Assembly (NCBI RefSeq): GCF_000149955.1
Contig: NC_030987.1
Coordinates: 4,211,190-4,275,189 of the forward strand
Length of the DNA stretch: 64,000 nucleotides
DNA from: Fusarium oxysporum f. sp. lycopersici 4287
Taxonomy: Eukaryota > Ascomycota > Sordariomycetes > Hypocreales > Nectriaceae
Direction of reading: 5' to 3'
The notes beneath the pieces were generated by a model, which saw only the letters and a program-made list of their open reading frames with translations, made no database searches and had not been told where the DNA came from. Of this stretch, positions 31,079-40,910 are shown in pieces (position 1 is the stretch's first letter; each line of letters starts with the position of its first letter). The translations under genes were made by a program, and so were the position numbers.

Positions 31079-33826
31079 ATGCAACACGAAATGGCAGGCG
31101 TCAAGAGGTCCCTGGGGACCTTTCTTGGCCACGAGGATACCTTGCTTCGACCAAACGGCCACAGCCGACCGAAGACCGTCCACTACAATCATGGAATTCC
31201 CCGCGATAACCTCGATAATTCGACACCGCAATCACAGTCTTTCAAACTGAGCGATGTGCTTCAGTCTCAACCTCCATCCCGGGCTACTTCTCGAGCCAAT
31301 TCGAGAGCCAATTCTCAATCCGCGGCTCCGTCAAACACGGACCAACACGATGGGCTTACTCGAACGCCCTCTCCAACTTTTCCTCCCTTGACTGGGCAGG
31401 TTCCAGATTTTAGTCCAGATGCGTCAATGATACTTGTTGGTATGCGCGGAGCTGGAAAGTCGACATTGGCTATCATGGCATCCTCGGCAATGGACCGCAA
31501 AGTCATTGATCTTGAGCCAGCTTTCCAGAGATCCATGGGCCTGTCGAGTGCCGCTTATAAGTCCGAACATGGGTCTTCAGAGTGCTACAAGCAGCAAGCC
31601 AAGGTCCTGCAAAGTATTTTGCAGCGACATTCTACTGGCTGCATCCTTGTCTGTTCCTGGATGGAGAGTCGCGTGCAGAGTCTCCTCCGAGAGTTTGCAG
31701 CGACCAACCCAGTTATCCACATTGTCCGCGATTTTGATGCCATTCAAAGTCATCTCAAGATCCGCGACGGTACCAAGGTCCAGAGCTTGCTCGATGTTAG
31801 CAACGCCATCTTTAGGTCTTGCACCAACTTCGAGTTCTTTAATGTCACAGAGAAAGTTTCCAAGTCGTCGCTTTCTCGGGAATCATTGACACAAAGATCA
31901 CCTGCTCCATATTTAACATTAAAACATGTTGAGCGACACTTCCTAAAGTTTCTGTCTCTTGTTTACCCAGCGGGCACAATACCGTTCACAGATTCTGCAT
32001 TCCCATTATCGAGGATACCTGCGGAGGAACGCAACTTTACCTACGCTACCTCCATTCCTCTTACCGACGTTCTTAAAGACTCTGTGGATGTTGAAGAGCA
32101 TGTCATTGGAGCAGATGTTGTGCAAATAGTCGTCCATGATTTGGCTGAACATGCCGAACAGGGCACATTGACGTCTGAAGCCAGCGCAAAGCTGCTTGCC
32201 AACATTACCAAAGGTGTCGGTATCGTAAGGCGAAGCACAATCTTACCCATAATCCTGCATCTATTCCTACCTCATACAGCAAGCGACGAAGTCTTGCGTG
32301 TCTACCTCGATCTCGTTCACCATTCCGTACGACTAGCACCAGAAATGATGACAGTTGATCTTCGACTCGAAGACGTCCACATCTCACGCATACTATCTAT
32401 TCGAAAGAGAACAAAGATGATTGGCAATTGTTTCATTACCACAGATCCTCCGTCATGGGAATCTCCAATATGGATGTCGTGGTATAAGAAGGCCAACAAT
32501 CTGGGGTGCCATCTTGCTCGATTGATTCGACCTGCAGTTACTATTGAAGACAATTTCCGCATTCACTACCTTAAGACATCAGTTGCAGCTTTACAGGGGC
32601 CGAAGATCCCACTTATATCTTACAATTCTGGCCCTCTGGGTCGGAATTCCCAAGCTTTTAATCGTATTCTTACTGTTGTCCGACCAGACTCGCTGGAGCG
32701 GGTGAATCCCAGGCCCCCAATAACACCATCAATTACCACGGTCGGCGCAACAGAAGCTCTTTTCTCGTCTTTTATATACGACCAGATGAAGCTTTACGTC
32801 TTTGGCGCCAACGTGAGCTATAGTTTGTCTCCTGCGATGCACAAAGCAGCATTAAAGGCATGCGGTTTGCCCCATACCTACGAACCAGTGTCTTGCGCGT
32901 CGCTTAGAGGAATCAAGCATTTAATCGAGGATCCAGAATTTGGTGGAGGTTCAATCGGCCTCCCCTTCAAAGTTGAGATCATTACCTTGACACATTCATT
33001 GAGCAAACATGCCCGGGCAATCGGTGCCGTCAATACGCTGATTCCCATCCGCTCCCTAAATGAAGACGGGACAATTCCTACTGGGGCTGCTTTCTTCGAT
33101 AGCGTTAATCGCTCTGGTCCCATCAAGGCTCTGTATGGCGAAAATACGGACTGGATTGGCATCCGCGCGTGCATTCGCCGCGGCCTCTCTCCCGCCAACG
33201 CAGTCGTGTCCAGCACCTGTGGTCTGGTCATTGGAGCGGGTGGCATGGCTAGAGCGACGGTCTACGCGATGCTTCAAGTTGGTATCAAGAACATTGTTAT
33301 CTGTAATCGCACACCCAAGAACGCCGAAAAAATGGTGTTGCACTTTACGCAGGTCCTTGAGAGGAAGGACCATGGCCTACTGAGCGCCGGTAGCGAGCAT
33401 TCTCGCTTCCATGTCATCGAGTCAATAGAAGATGCCTGGCCAACAGAATTCCGACTACCCACCGTCATTGTTTCTTGTATCCCAACTCACCGCATCGGCA
33501 ACGTCCCAGCCCCCGAACTTACCCTTCCCAACGAGTGGCTGGGAAGTCGGACTGGTGGTGTCGCAATTGAGCTTGGGTACAAGACATTATATACACCATT
33601 CCTAGCCCAATTCCGAGCAGAGTCGCATCGTGGTTGGGTAAGTATGGATGGTCTTGATATGTTGCCAGAGCAAGGTTTTGCTCAATTTGAGTTGTTTACT
33701 GGTCGGAGAGCACCGCGTCGGCTTATGAGGAGGATGGTGTTTGAGGCATACCCCAATGAGGAGGGCAAGTCGAATTTTGAGGAGTTACAGCCTAGGCTGC
33801 AGTCACTTGATGAGCAGGAGACATGA
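31079..33826 (+). CDS. qa-1S: QA-1S, quinate repressor derived from AROM
   Basis: 915 residues from the ATG at 31079; the frame is open to 31046 but only through TTG, and an ATG at 31034 is closed by TGA. After a Ser/Arg-rich N-terminus come three regions homologous to the C-terminal half of the pentafunctional AROM protein. The first is shikimate kinase-like with Walker A GMRGAGKST at ~121-129. The second is type I dehydroquinase-like, apparently missing the catalytic His and Schiff-base Lys. The third is shikimate dehydrogenase-like (SYSLSPAMHKAA, LPFK, ENTDWIG, IGAGGMARATV). QA-1S/QUTR binds the activator and blocks it until pathway metabolites accumulate. Identity is secure from domain order, position and divergence from QA-1F. 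Confidence 0.94.
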   Translation: MQHEMAGVKRSLGTFLGHEDTLLRPNGHSRPKTVHYNHGIPRDNLDNSTPQSQSFKLSDVLQSQPPSRATSRANSRANSQSAAPSNTDQHDGLTRTPSPTFPPLTGQVPDFSPDASMILVGMRGAGKSTLAIMASSAMDRKVIDLEPAFQRSMGLSSAAYKSEHGSSECYKQQAKVLQSILQRHSTGCILVCSWMESRVQSLLREFAATNPVIHIVRDFDAIQSHLKIRDGTKVQSLLDVSNAIFRSCTNFEFFNVTEKVSKSSLSRESLTQRSPAPYLTLKHVERHFLKFLSLVYPAGTIPFTDSAFPLSRIPAEERNFTYATSIPLTDVLKDSVDVEEHVIGADVVQIVVHDLAEHAEQGTLTSEASAKLLANITKGVGIVRRSTILPIILHLFLPHTASDEVLRVYLDLVHHSVRLAPEMMTVDLRLEDVHISRILSIRKRTKMIGNCFITTDPPSWESPIWMSWYKKANNLGCHLARLIRPAVTIEDNFRIHYLKTSVAALQGPKIPLISYNSGPLGRNSQAFNRILTVVRPDSLERVNPRPPITPSITTVGATEALFSSFIYDQMKLYVFGANVSYSLSPAMHKAALKACGLPHTYEPVSCASLRGIKHLIEDPEFGGGSIGLPFKVEIITLTHSLSKHARAIGAVNTLIPIRSLNEDGTIPTGAAFFDSVNRSGPIKALYGENTDWIGIRACIRRGLSPANAVVSSTCGLVIGAGGMARATVYAMLQVGIKNIVICNRTPKNAEKMVLHFTQVLERKDHGLLSAGSEHSRFHVIESIEDAWPTEFRLPTVIVSCIPTHRIGNVPAPELTLPNEWLGSRTGGVAIELGYKTLYTPFLAQFRAESHRGWVSMDGLDMLPEQGFAQFELFTGRRAPRRLMRRMVFEAYPNEEGKSNFEELQPRLQSLDEQET

Positions 33827-34052
33827 TAATGAATTGAAGTTTGAGTAATGTACCTGAATAACTCATTGCTGTTGATTGTGTTCAAATCATTTATCCTTCG
33901 TAAATTACTGCAGGTATGGCTGGCCCAACGTCCAGGCCGCTTAAGATCACCTGACATGGTTCATGACCCTTGCAGTCAATTACATATTGCTAATCCTCAT
34001 CATTTGACTCTCTCAATCAATACGGACGCATCACGGCCCGTTTCTCCGCGTG

Positions 34053-34674
34053 ATGCTATCTCGCTGTATCCCCAAGTCTCTTCGGGGAGCCAAGCCTACC
34101 CTGAAGTTCTCGTTTCGCTTATATCACAATGCTGTCGCAAAGTTCACCAACATCGATAAAAAGGGCATGCCTGTCTCCTATGATACTGGTATCATGATTG
34201 GCGAACCTGGGGAAAGTTATATTTATATTGAGCCCGATATCGGGAAAGCTTTCAGGCGTGCTGTTGTTTCCCAGCTTGGATCCGATGGTGCACACCAAGT
34301 CGTAACGCTGCCACTTCGTTTTGATCACCGTTCATTACACTTCATACATCGTAAGTGCCCTTCAGAGGAACAGAGCACGAATTCACCTGTTAATGAAAAG
34401 GTAGAGTCCTTTCCGCTTCCTCGGATTGAGATACACCAAAACTTGGGCGATTCTAAGCATGACGTGAGTTCTGCGACACTTTGGCTCACAGGGAATTGGA
34501 ATGCAGTCGCACTTGATGGGTCACCAGACGGTTCGTATCTTGTTACCAATGCACATTTTTGAACGACTCTAATCATTTCGTGCTTTTCTCCTTTCGATAG
34601 AGGATTTTGAGAGAATGTCCCGAGAAACCGCTGTCAAGCTCAAGGGCGCATTGGATAAGTTGAAGGATAGCTAG
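34053..34674 (+). CDS. Small hypothetical protein, possible mitochondrial targeting
   Basis: Exons 34053-34530 and 34601-34674 (70-bp intron) give 183 residues. I do not recognise a domain. The N-terminus (MLSRCIPKSLRGAKPTLKF) is rich in Arg, Lys and Ser without acidic residues, the composition of a mitochondrial presequence. The central part is beta-rich (GESYIYIEPDIG, HQVVTLPLRFDH, SATLWLTGNW), and the second exon encodes an amphipathic helix rich in Lys (ERMSRETAVKLKGALDKLKDS). Splicing is well supported because phase is kept and the frame ends cleanly. The start was chosen as the first ATG after an in-frame GTG. Transcription is away from QA-1S, 226 bp downstream of it. Confidence 0.65.
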
Positions 34675-35688
34675 TTTGGTTATGAAATAGGCTTACTTGA
34701 ACCTGGAGCCTCTAATGTATTTTGTTATTCGTCTGGAAACCAATTGAGGCATAAATGATACCGTCCATTCACAAGTTGGCTTCCGTTCTCTCTCACAAGT
34801 TTCGAGCATCAGGTATCCACGCGTTTTCGATATCCTACTCCGCTTATCATCACAACTTTCAATCACTGACCTGCTATATCAATTTATACCATATTACCCA
34901 AATGTAAAGCACCCTTCTTTAATTGGTCTGTTGATTCTTCTCATGTTTATGATGTCTGCCCAATCCTTTCGTTTCCTCACTGCAGCTCAAAAATTTCGAC
35001 TCTACGAAACAAGTATCATTCGCGCTAGACCTACCCAGATGACTTACCTCGAGTCTGCTGTTTTCTCGCCCCAGCAACACAAGAACTATGACCAGGAGGA
35101 TCCTTTCAGCTAGGAAGCATTCTCGCCCAGAAGATCATCCTAAATCACCCTTATCAAGATAGGAACAAGAGGATGGCTCTGGTAGCGACCAATATGTTCC
35201 TACAGTTACACGGTTACCAGCTACGGAAGCCACTGTTTATCAGCGATGAAATCGATGAAAAAATTTAAGGGCGCCCATTGTGCTGTTGCCACGAAACAAT
35301 GAGATGCTAAGCAGTTGGCAAGCTTCTATAAGAGTATTGCAACATCACTTTGACGTGTTGATTGATTGATTGGTTTTCTTCCCCCCTTTGTACTTGATTT
35401 TGATACGATGTCATGCCACTTGCCCGGCGTTTCTAGAGTAAGCCTGCGTGACTTTATTCAACGTCATATACCAAAACTACTGTACCTATGATAGGCTAAT
35501 ACTACCAGCTCGTGACTTGTCGTGTATCCAAATTTGGCAAAGGCCAAAGTATATCCCCACTTCAGCAAACAATTACCGACGGCCCGAAGAACCTCCTTCT
35601 AGAATCTAAGATAGTCACGAATGCGTCATGATCATGCTCATATCCATCACATGTGGCCCGTTGCCGGATTTAGATGCGGGGATCGGGG
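34675..35688. other. Intergenic, one weak small ORF
   Basis: About 1 kb upstream of the metallothionein. A 55-codon frame beginning at an ATG near 34943 and ending at 35113 is the only candidate. It has an Arg-rich start and an acidic tail but no known family, so I do not call it. The right end is the metallothionein promoter. Confidence 0.45.
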
Positions 35689-35696
35689 TATATAAA
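35689..35696 (+). promoter_or_regulatory. TATA box of the metallothionein gene
   Basis: TATATAAA located 109 bp before the metallothionein ATG, consistent with a ~75-nt 5' leader. A strong TATA element fits an inducible gene. Confidence 0.6.
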
Positions 35697-35804
35697 GCGC
35701 TTGGGTAGCCAAGTTCATGACTTGAGCCTTTGAAACTCTCCATATTCGAATTTTTCAAGTCACTATCTCGTCACATACAACTTTATAACTTTACGTCTGT
35801 CATC

Positions 35805-35948
35805 ATGGCTTGCGATTGTGGATCTACTTGTAACTGCGGCGGTCCTAGCTCTTGCTCGTGTGGCCAGAGTTGCTCTTGCAAGAACTGCGGCGTGAGTACT
35901 GAAAGAATCTCGAATAGTACTATCTCTGATATCTCCGAATAGAAATAA
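35805..35948 (+). CDS. Metallothionein, 30 residues
   Basis: Exon 35805-35891, a 51-bp intron (GTGAGT...CCGAATAG) and a 6-nt final coding exon 35943-35948 (AAA TAA) give 30 residues with nine cysteines at positions 3, 5, 9, 11, 17, 19, 23, 25 and 28. They are arranged as C-x-C pairs separated by Gly, Ser and Asn, the fungal copper/zinc metallothionein style; there is no His or aromatic residue. It would chelate Cu(I), Zn or Cd in the cytosol. A TATA box precedes it. If the intron is retained, translation continues 17 codons to a stop at 35942, adding a tail without cysteine; the spliced form is far more family-like. It differs from the His-containing Fusarium MT1 type. Confidence 0.82.
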
Positions 35949-36940
35949 ACTACGCCAAGGTATAGGAGGCTGGAGGTATATGACTGAGTTGTCGGGGCGG
36001 TGGATGTCAATAGTTCCTTAGCTCTACGACAACCTTTCATCAATACAAGCCTGAACGAAGTACCATTTGAAACAATAGGTCCCCAAACACACGTGAAATG
36101 GTAGACAAAATCAATCTGGTCAAGTGTTGGTTCAAGCCATCAATAACAGGGGCGTCAAGGATCAAGATCCAACGATAACTTCTTCAGCTAAAGCCAAACT
36201 CTAATAATAATTGCCTTAGCCTTTCCTCTGATACCCTGCTATGCTTCTAAGTGAATAAAGACAGGCATTCCTATTGGAGCTGTTGACGCGAATAGCACTT
36301 CTGGAGACTGGAGTTTAACCAAGCGCTTAAAATTAACCGCCTGCGTTGAGGTTAGCAGTGAATGATCGAGATCAAGAGTTCTTATTATATCCGAACCTAT
36401 GATCTCTGCATCTAATTAAGGTCTTTTTCATATATTAAATTCCCAGTTATACGCGTTTTCATACCGAGTCTAAGATGATATAATCCTGACATCAAGGCCT
36501 CTTTTATTCATGGTGAAATTATCGAAGCTACATTTATTTCTCGCAGCTATTCAATGGTTCCAGAATTAAATGACGATCATGACATGATCTAATAAAAGGA
36601 TTCTGCAATGATCCATTAAATTGTGTCTCAGCGCGAAATCGACGCGTGTTATTGGCTGAGCTCTATGCATGTTGGTTGTATGCGTTTCATCTACAGGCTA
36701 AGCCCTGCAATTGGGTACAAGAAATGGCAAGAACCGCCCTGCTAATTTGTTAGTGCTACCCGCCATTTCCAGCGATTAGCACTAACAACGCTCCTAGCAA
36801 GGCAAGTACCATGCTTCTCTCCTGCAGAAGGTAAGGCATTCTTAGTACTCAAGGAAAGCGCTTCGAGTCAATGATAAAGAGGGAAGCTGCTCTGTGTTTT
36901 CTGTGGCATTTGTCGTACCATATACAACACAACATTCACT
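35949..36940. other. Intergenic, AT-rich
   Basis: About 1 kb between the metallothionein and the DUF3176 gene with no supported gene, repeat or RNA. The right ~200 bp presumably hold the DUF3176 promoter. Confidence 0.5.
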
Positions 36941-38881
36941 ATGGAAACCTTTTCAAGGCAACACCCATACAAACACCACGACATCAACATCACAACCAAA
37001 GATGTTGCTTCACGAAAAGCCAAACCTGGCCCTATTCGCTCCTGGTTATGGGAGACTCTATCGTTATTGTTCGCTCTGGGCTTGTTGATAGCTACGATTG
37101 TTATTCCAGCACAGAACAATAACAGAGTCTTGACACCATGGCCATACGACATCAGCCTCAACACAATTATTGCTATCCTTAGCACCTTTATGAGAGCTTC
37201 AATGTTACTTGTCGTTGCTGAGCTCATCGGTCAGATGGGATGGAATGCTATGCAGCAGCCCCGTCCTGTTTCCGATCTTCATCATTTCAACAATGCCAGT
37301 CGCGGCATCCTTGGAGCGATGAAGCTATTCTGGACTGTTCCTCCACGGCTCACAAGCATCGTCGCCGCTCTTGTTATCATTATATCTCCCGCAATCACCC
37401 CCTTTGCCCAGCAGTCTGTCAGCACAGTTCCTTGCCCGAGAACAGTCCAAGGCGCGCAAGCATCTCTCCCGATTTCTCATTATGTCCCTGCCGTCAATTC
37501 GAGCTTTCAAACAAGTGCCGCTGGCAATCACCTTTCAGGTGATATGAAAGTCGCCATGATGAATGGCCTCGTCAACCCTACGGGTAAGGACACAGCTATA
37601 GCAGCAACTTGCTCAACTGGAAACTGCACATTTCCATCAGACTCCCGAGGCGTAACCCATTCCTCGGTTGCCATGTGCAGTGCCTGCATTGACACCACGG
37701 AGTTTATCGAGTTGGAAGTCATTACTAACGAGAGTAATGGAACCTATGGTTACTTCGGCAAAGTTTACAACTACACTCTGCCAAATGGTCAGTGGATTCA
37801 GGCTGTTGTCAAAAGCCAGGTCATGGTATTGCCGGGGGATTTGGATTGGGCCCTCGACACACCCGACTCCAATTTTGCCCAGTTGGCCAAAGTCGCTATT
37901 TCGAATTTGACGACTCTAAGCTTCACGCAGAACGGTTGCAACGTTACTGATAGCAGGCACGCAACCTGTCCTGAGGATAAGCTGATCTCAAAAACCCCAG
38001 AGGGAATGCGTTATCAGTATGCCATAGCAACTTCATGTGCCCTCTATCCTTGCATCAAGAAATACCACGCCAAGGTCGAGAAGGGTTCGCTCATCGAGAA
38101 GGTGGTTGACGAGCAGCCCATCGATTACAACAGGGCTGCCGATGACATTGCAGGAAATCGTGTTGGGGTACAACAGCCCTGCATGATCAATGGGACTGAA
38201 TATCAACTTGCCAACTTTTCCCAAACCAAGGAACCCTCATACTCAGAAACAATTGTCCCAATCGATGGTACTAACTATACAGTCCCGCATCAATGTGTCT
38301 ACACGCTCACGTTTCGCTACCGGCAAGCACTAGCAAGCTTCATTGAGAATACACTTTTCAACACTGTCTGCTTCGCCAATATATATGGTGGCGCGAAAGA
38401 CCAGCTTGATTGTGGCGACCAATGGTGGCTACCTCCACTCTATAACTCAACATTTCAAGGTCTCGATGCTGCTTTTGATTTGTTCACAACCGCCATAACC
38501 AACAACTTCCGCAAGCAGGGTGTAAGAGGTCTTTACCTGGACCATTTACTGGAAGGGACAGACAAGGCATCAGGCCAAGCTACAGAGATGGCTATCTGTA
38601 CTGTGTTTGATTGGCGGTGGGTGCTTTTACCGGCCGGTCTGATGGCCATCACGATGCTCTTGTTGATAATTGCCGTTGTCCAAGGATTTACTAGCCCGGG
38701 AATGCCGGTGTGGAAGACTTCGATTCTTCCATTGTTGTTTTATGGACCTAATGTGGTGGGCCAGACACAGGAGACGGACTTGGATGTTTTGCAGAAGGAG
38801 ACTGGAAGGGTGATAGTAAAGATTGAGCATGATGAGAATGTCAGACTTGGACAGGTTGATACTAGGGGGACGGAAAGTTGA
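36941..38881 (+). CDS. DUF3176 family membrane protein
   Basis: Single exon, 646 residues. A ~30-residue cytosolic head (with GPIRSWLWETLS) leads into a first helix (LLFALGLLIATIVIPA), a second (TIIAILSTFMRASMLLVVAELIG) with the family motif LIGQMGWNAM followed by RPVSDLHHFNNASRG, and a third near residue 145. A large extracellular or lumenal domain follows with many Asn-X-Ser/Thr sites and paired cysteines (CSTGNCTFP, CSACID). A last helix (VLLPAGLMAITMLLLIIAVV) precedes a short cytosolic tail. This arrangement matches the filamentous-ascomycete DUF3176 family, whose function is unknown. The start codon is the first ATG in a clean context (CACTATGG). Confidence 0.85.
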   Translation: METFSRQHPYKHHDINITTKDVASRKAKPGPIRSWLWETLSLLFALGLLIATIVIPAQNNNRVLTPWPYDISLNTIIAILSTFMRASMLLVVAELIGQMGWNAMQQPRPVSDLHHFNNASRGILGAMKLFWTVPPRLTSIVAALVIIISPAITPFAQQSVSTVPCPRTVQGAQASLPISHYVPAVNSSFQTSAAGNHLSGDMKVAMMNGLVNPTGKDTAIAATCSTGNCTFPSDSRGVTHSSVAMCSACIDTTEFIELEVITNESNGTYGYFGKVYNYTLPNGQWIQAVVKSQVMVLPGDLDWALDTPDSNFAQLAKVAISNLTTLSFTQNGCNVTDSRHATCPEDKLISKTPEGMRYQYAIATSCALYPCIKKYHAKVEKGSLIEKVVDEQPIDYNRAADDIAGNRVGVQQPCMINGTEYQLANFSQTKEPSYSETIVPIDGTNYTVPHQCVYTLTFRYRQALASFIENTLFNTVCFANIYGGAKDQLDCGDQWWLPPLYNSTFQGLDAAFDLFTTAITNNFRKQGVRGLYLDHLLEGTDKASGQATEMAICTVFDWRWVLLPAGLMAITMLLLIIAVVQGFTSPGMPVWKTSILPLLFYGPNVVGQTQETDLDVLQKETGRVIVKIEHDENVRLGQVDTRGTES

Positions 38882-39525
38882 AAAATCATTCTTTTGGGAG
38901 GAGTAGGGTGTCATGAAGATTTAATAGCATATGCTTGAATACGAGAAATTTAATCCTAATCGACCAGTCAGGACCTTTGGTATCTTGATAATCTCAGAGC
39001 ATAAACAAGATGAGAATGGCACATCATACTTTTCCAGACATTTTGCAAAGGCTTCACGACAACGTAGGAAAGCCTGGCTTACATGGTCGCCTTGGAATAA
39101 ACGAGCATCGGACTACATAGAATAGGGTAAACCGACTACTACTGGCAGTAGCATGTCGCTTTTAGAGCCAGAACAATATTTGGAGCCGAAGTCTTTCGGG
39201 CATGCTGTAAGCCACTGAATGAGAGCGGAAGTATTCCACTAGTTTTTTTCCACGACCCTGATCTACAGAGTTCTTTGATGTGATGTCAATGATGTCAAGT
39301 GTCTTGATTGACAGAATTAGCTTCAAATAGCCCCGTGGGGAGCGGATACACGGCACTACAACATGGATACTCTGTATAATTGCCAAATTCGGAAATAGAT
39401 CGGCCTGGGATGAGTTGATCGAAATACAGCTGCAATGAGCTGAACTGTTTTCTTTCCTACATACTTAACTTGCACTATCTTGTAACTGTGATTTTAGCCA
39501 TTTCAATAGAAGCAAATCGATAATC
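38882..39525. other. Intergenic, no gene seen
   Basis: 644 bp between the DUF3176 gene and the alpha/beta hydrolase. Only short frames without family resemblance occur. The right end is the hydrolase promoter. Confidence 0.5.
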
Positions 39526-40818
39526 ATGAGCTTCGATCTATCGACGACGTACGAGCGGGCATTGCTCCGTCCGCTTGTTTTACCTCCCATCGATCCCACT
39601 GCCACGAACGAGTCGGCAGGTCTGTCAGAGGGGTCCAAATGGCGAGCTTCGACACATATTTTTCGGGGAACAGAAGATCGCGATGAGACTGATGCGTGGC
39701 CACCAGCCAAGTTCAACGATGACCCGTCCAATATTCCCAACGACGAGGCATACAACATCCCATACGATACAGCAAGCAAGAAAGCCAACAGCAGTATGTT
39801 CAAGCTGCACTCAGACTCAGGTCAGAGCAACAAATCGAATGTCCCGCCTCCTAAGCTAGTTGCCAAGCGCTACATTCCAACGAACCAAGTCAATAAGTCT
39901 GGACAGGGCGTAACTCTTCTCACGCTTACGGGCATGGGCGTTCCCAAGGAGATGTTTGAGCCTATGCTTGAAGACCTGCTACCTCGACTGCGCAAGTCTG
40001 GTGTCAAGGTTGAGGAGGTTTGGGCCATAGATATGCCACTTAGCGGACAGACGGCCAAGGCTAATTCTGTGGGATACTTGTACGCCAATGAGAAAGACAT
40101 CGTTCGAGATTTACTGCTCTTCCTTACAGCCTACCTCCCTGTGCAACCCGGCGAAGAGCTACCGAAGCATCTTCAACCTCGAACAACAACAGACCAAGCT
40201 CAACAGCCTACACGACAGAATCTTCACGTCTTTGCCCACAGTCTCGGTGCTCAAGCCGCTATCCTAGCTTCCGTCCACGCACCAAACATCTTCAGCAGCC
40301 TAATGGTCGTCGACCCAGCCATGATTCCAGCTGGAAAGATCAACGACGCTATGACAAAACTCCGCAAAGAGATCTTCTGTCTCGGTCTCAAGGAAAACTT
40401 CCCCGATCGCAACGCCGTCGAGAACGCACTTCGCGAGAATAAACGTACACGAAACTGGGACGAACGCGCTATCCGTATGTTCACCCAACACGGTCTGGTC
40501 CCCAACGACAAGGGAGGCGTCAAACTCATTGCCCATCCAAGACTTGACTGGGCTTTATGGTACGACAAGCAAACGCCCGCAGAGTGTTACGATCGGTTCA
40601 GGGATATAAGTGTTCCGTTGCTTGCTATCATGCCCAAGAGGCCTTTTGCTGTGCCGGCGAAGATGTTCGAGGCTGACGTTAAGAAGTTGAAGGAGAGGGC
40701 TTATGTTAGGTGGGTTGAGGGGACACATCAGGTTGTTTATGAGAGGATGGATGACTGTGTTGGGTTTGTGGGGGAGTGGTTGGGGGATATTGCTGGTGAG
40801 AAGAGAGCTAAGCTGTAG
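39526..40818 (+). CDS. Alpha/beta hydrolase with peroxisomal C-terminus (LPX1/AKT2-like)
   Basis: Single exon, 430 residues. The alpha/beta hydrolase fold is recognised by the nucleophile elbow HVFAHSLGAQAA (Ser in AHSLG), an upstream GMGVPKEMFEPM oxyanion region, and a C-terminal WVEGTHQVVYERMD containing the likely catalytic histidine. The closest remembered relatives are peroxisomal lipase-like Lpx1 and the AKT2-type hydrolases of fungal secondary-metabolite clusters. The protein ends in Ala-Lys-Leu, a valid type 1 peroxisomal signal, which supports that location. The long N-terminus (~110 residues, low complexity) is typical of this fungal subgroup. The next gene, a cytochrome P450, converges 92 bp away; a shared pathway is possible but unproven. 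Confidence 0.82.
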   Translation: MSFDLSTTYERALLRPLVLPPIDPTATNESAGLSEGSKWRASTHIFRGTEDRDETDAWPPAKFNDDPSNIPNDEAYNIPYDTASKKANSSMFKLHSDSGQSNKSNVPPPKLVAKRYIPTNQVNKSGQGVTLLTLTGMGVPKEMFEPMLEDLLPRLRKSGVKVEEVWAIDMPLSGQTAKANSVGYLYANEKDIVRDLLLFLTAYLPVQPGEELPKHLQPRTTTDQAQQPTRQNLHVFAHSLGAQAAILASVHAPNIFSSLMVVDPAMIPAGKINDAMTKLRKEIFCLGLKENFPDRNAVENALRENKRTRNWDERAIRMFTQHGLVPNDKGGVKLIAHPRLDWALWYDKQTPAECYDRFRDISVPLLAIMPKRPFAVPAKMFEADVKKLKERAYVRWVEGTHQVVYERMDDCVGFVGEWLGDIAGEKRAKL

Positions 40819-40910
40819 CATGTCAGTTTGTCAGACACATAGTTACACAGATAAATGCATGCAATAAACTTGATATGATTCAAACTGTTGCCGATGTGCA
40901 GTCTATATGC

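Noticed and set aside
34943..35113. Small 55-codon frame upstream of the metallothionein
   Set aside because: It starts with ATG and stays open, but no family, domain or promoter evidence supports it.
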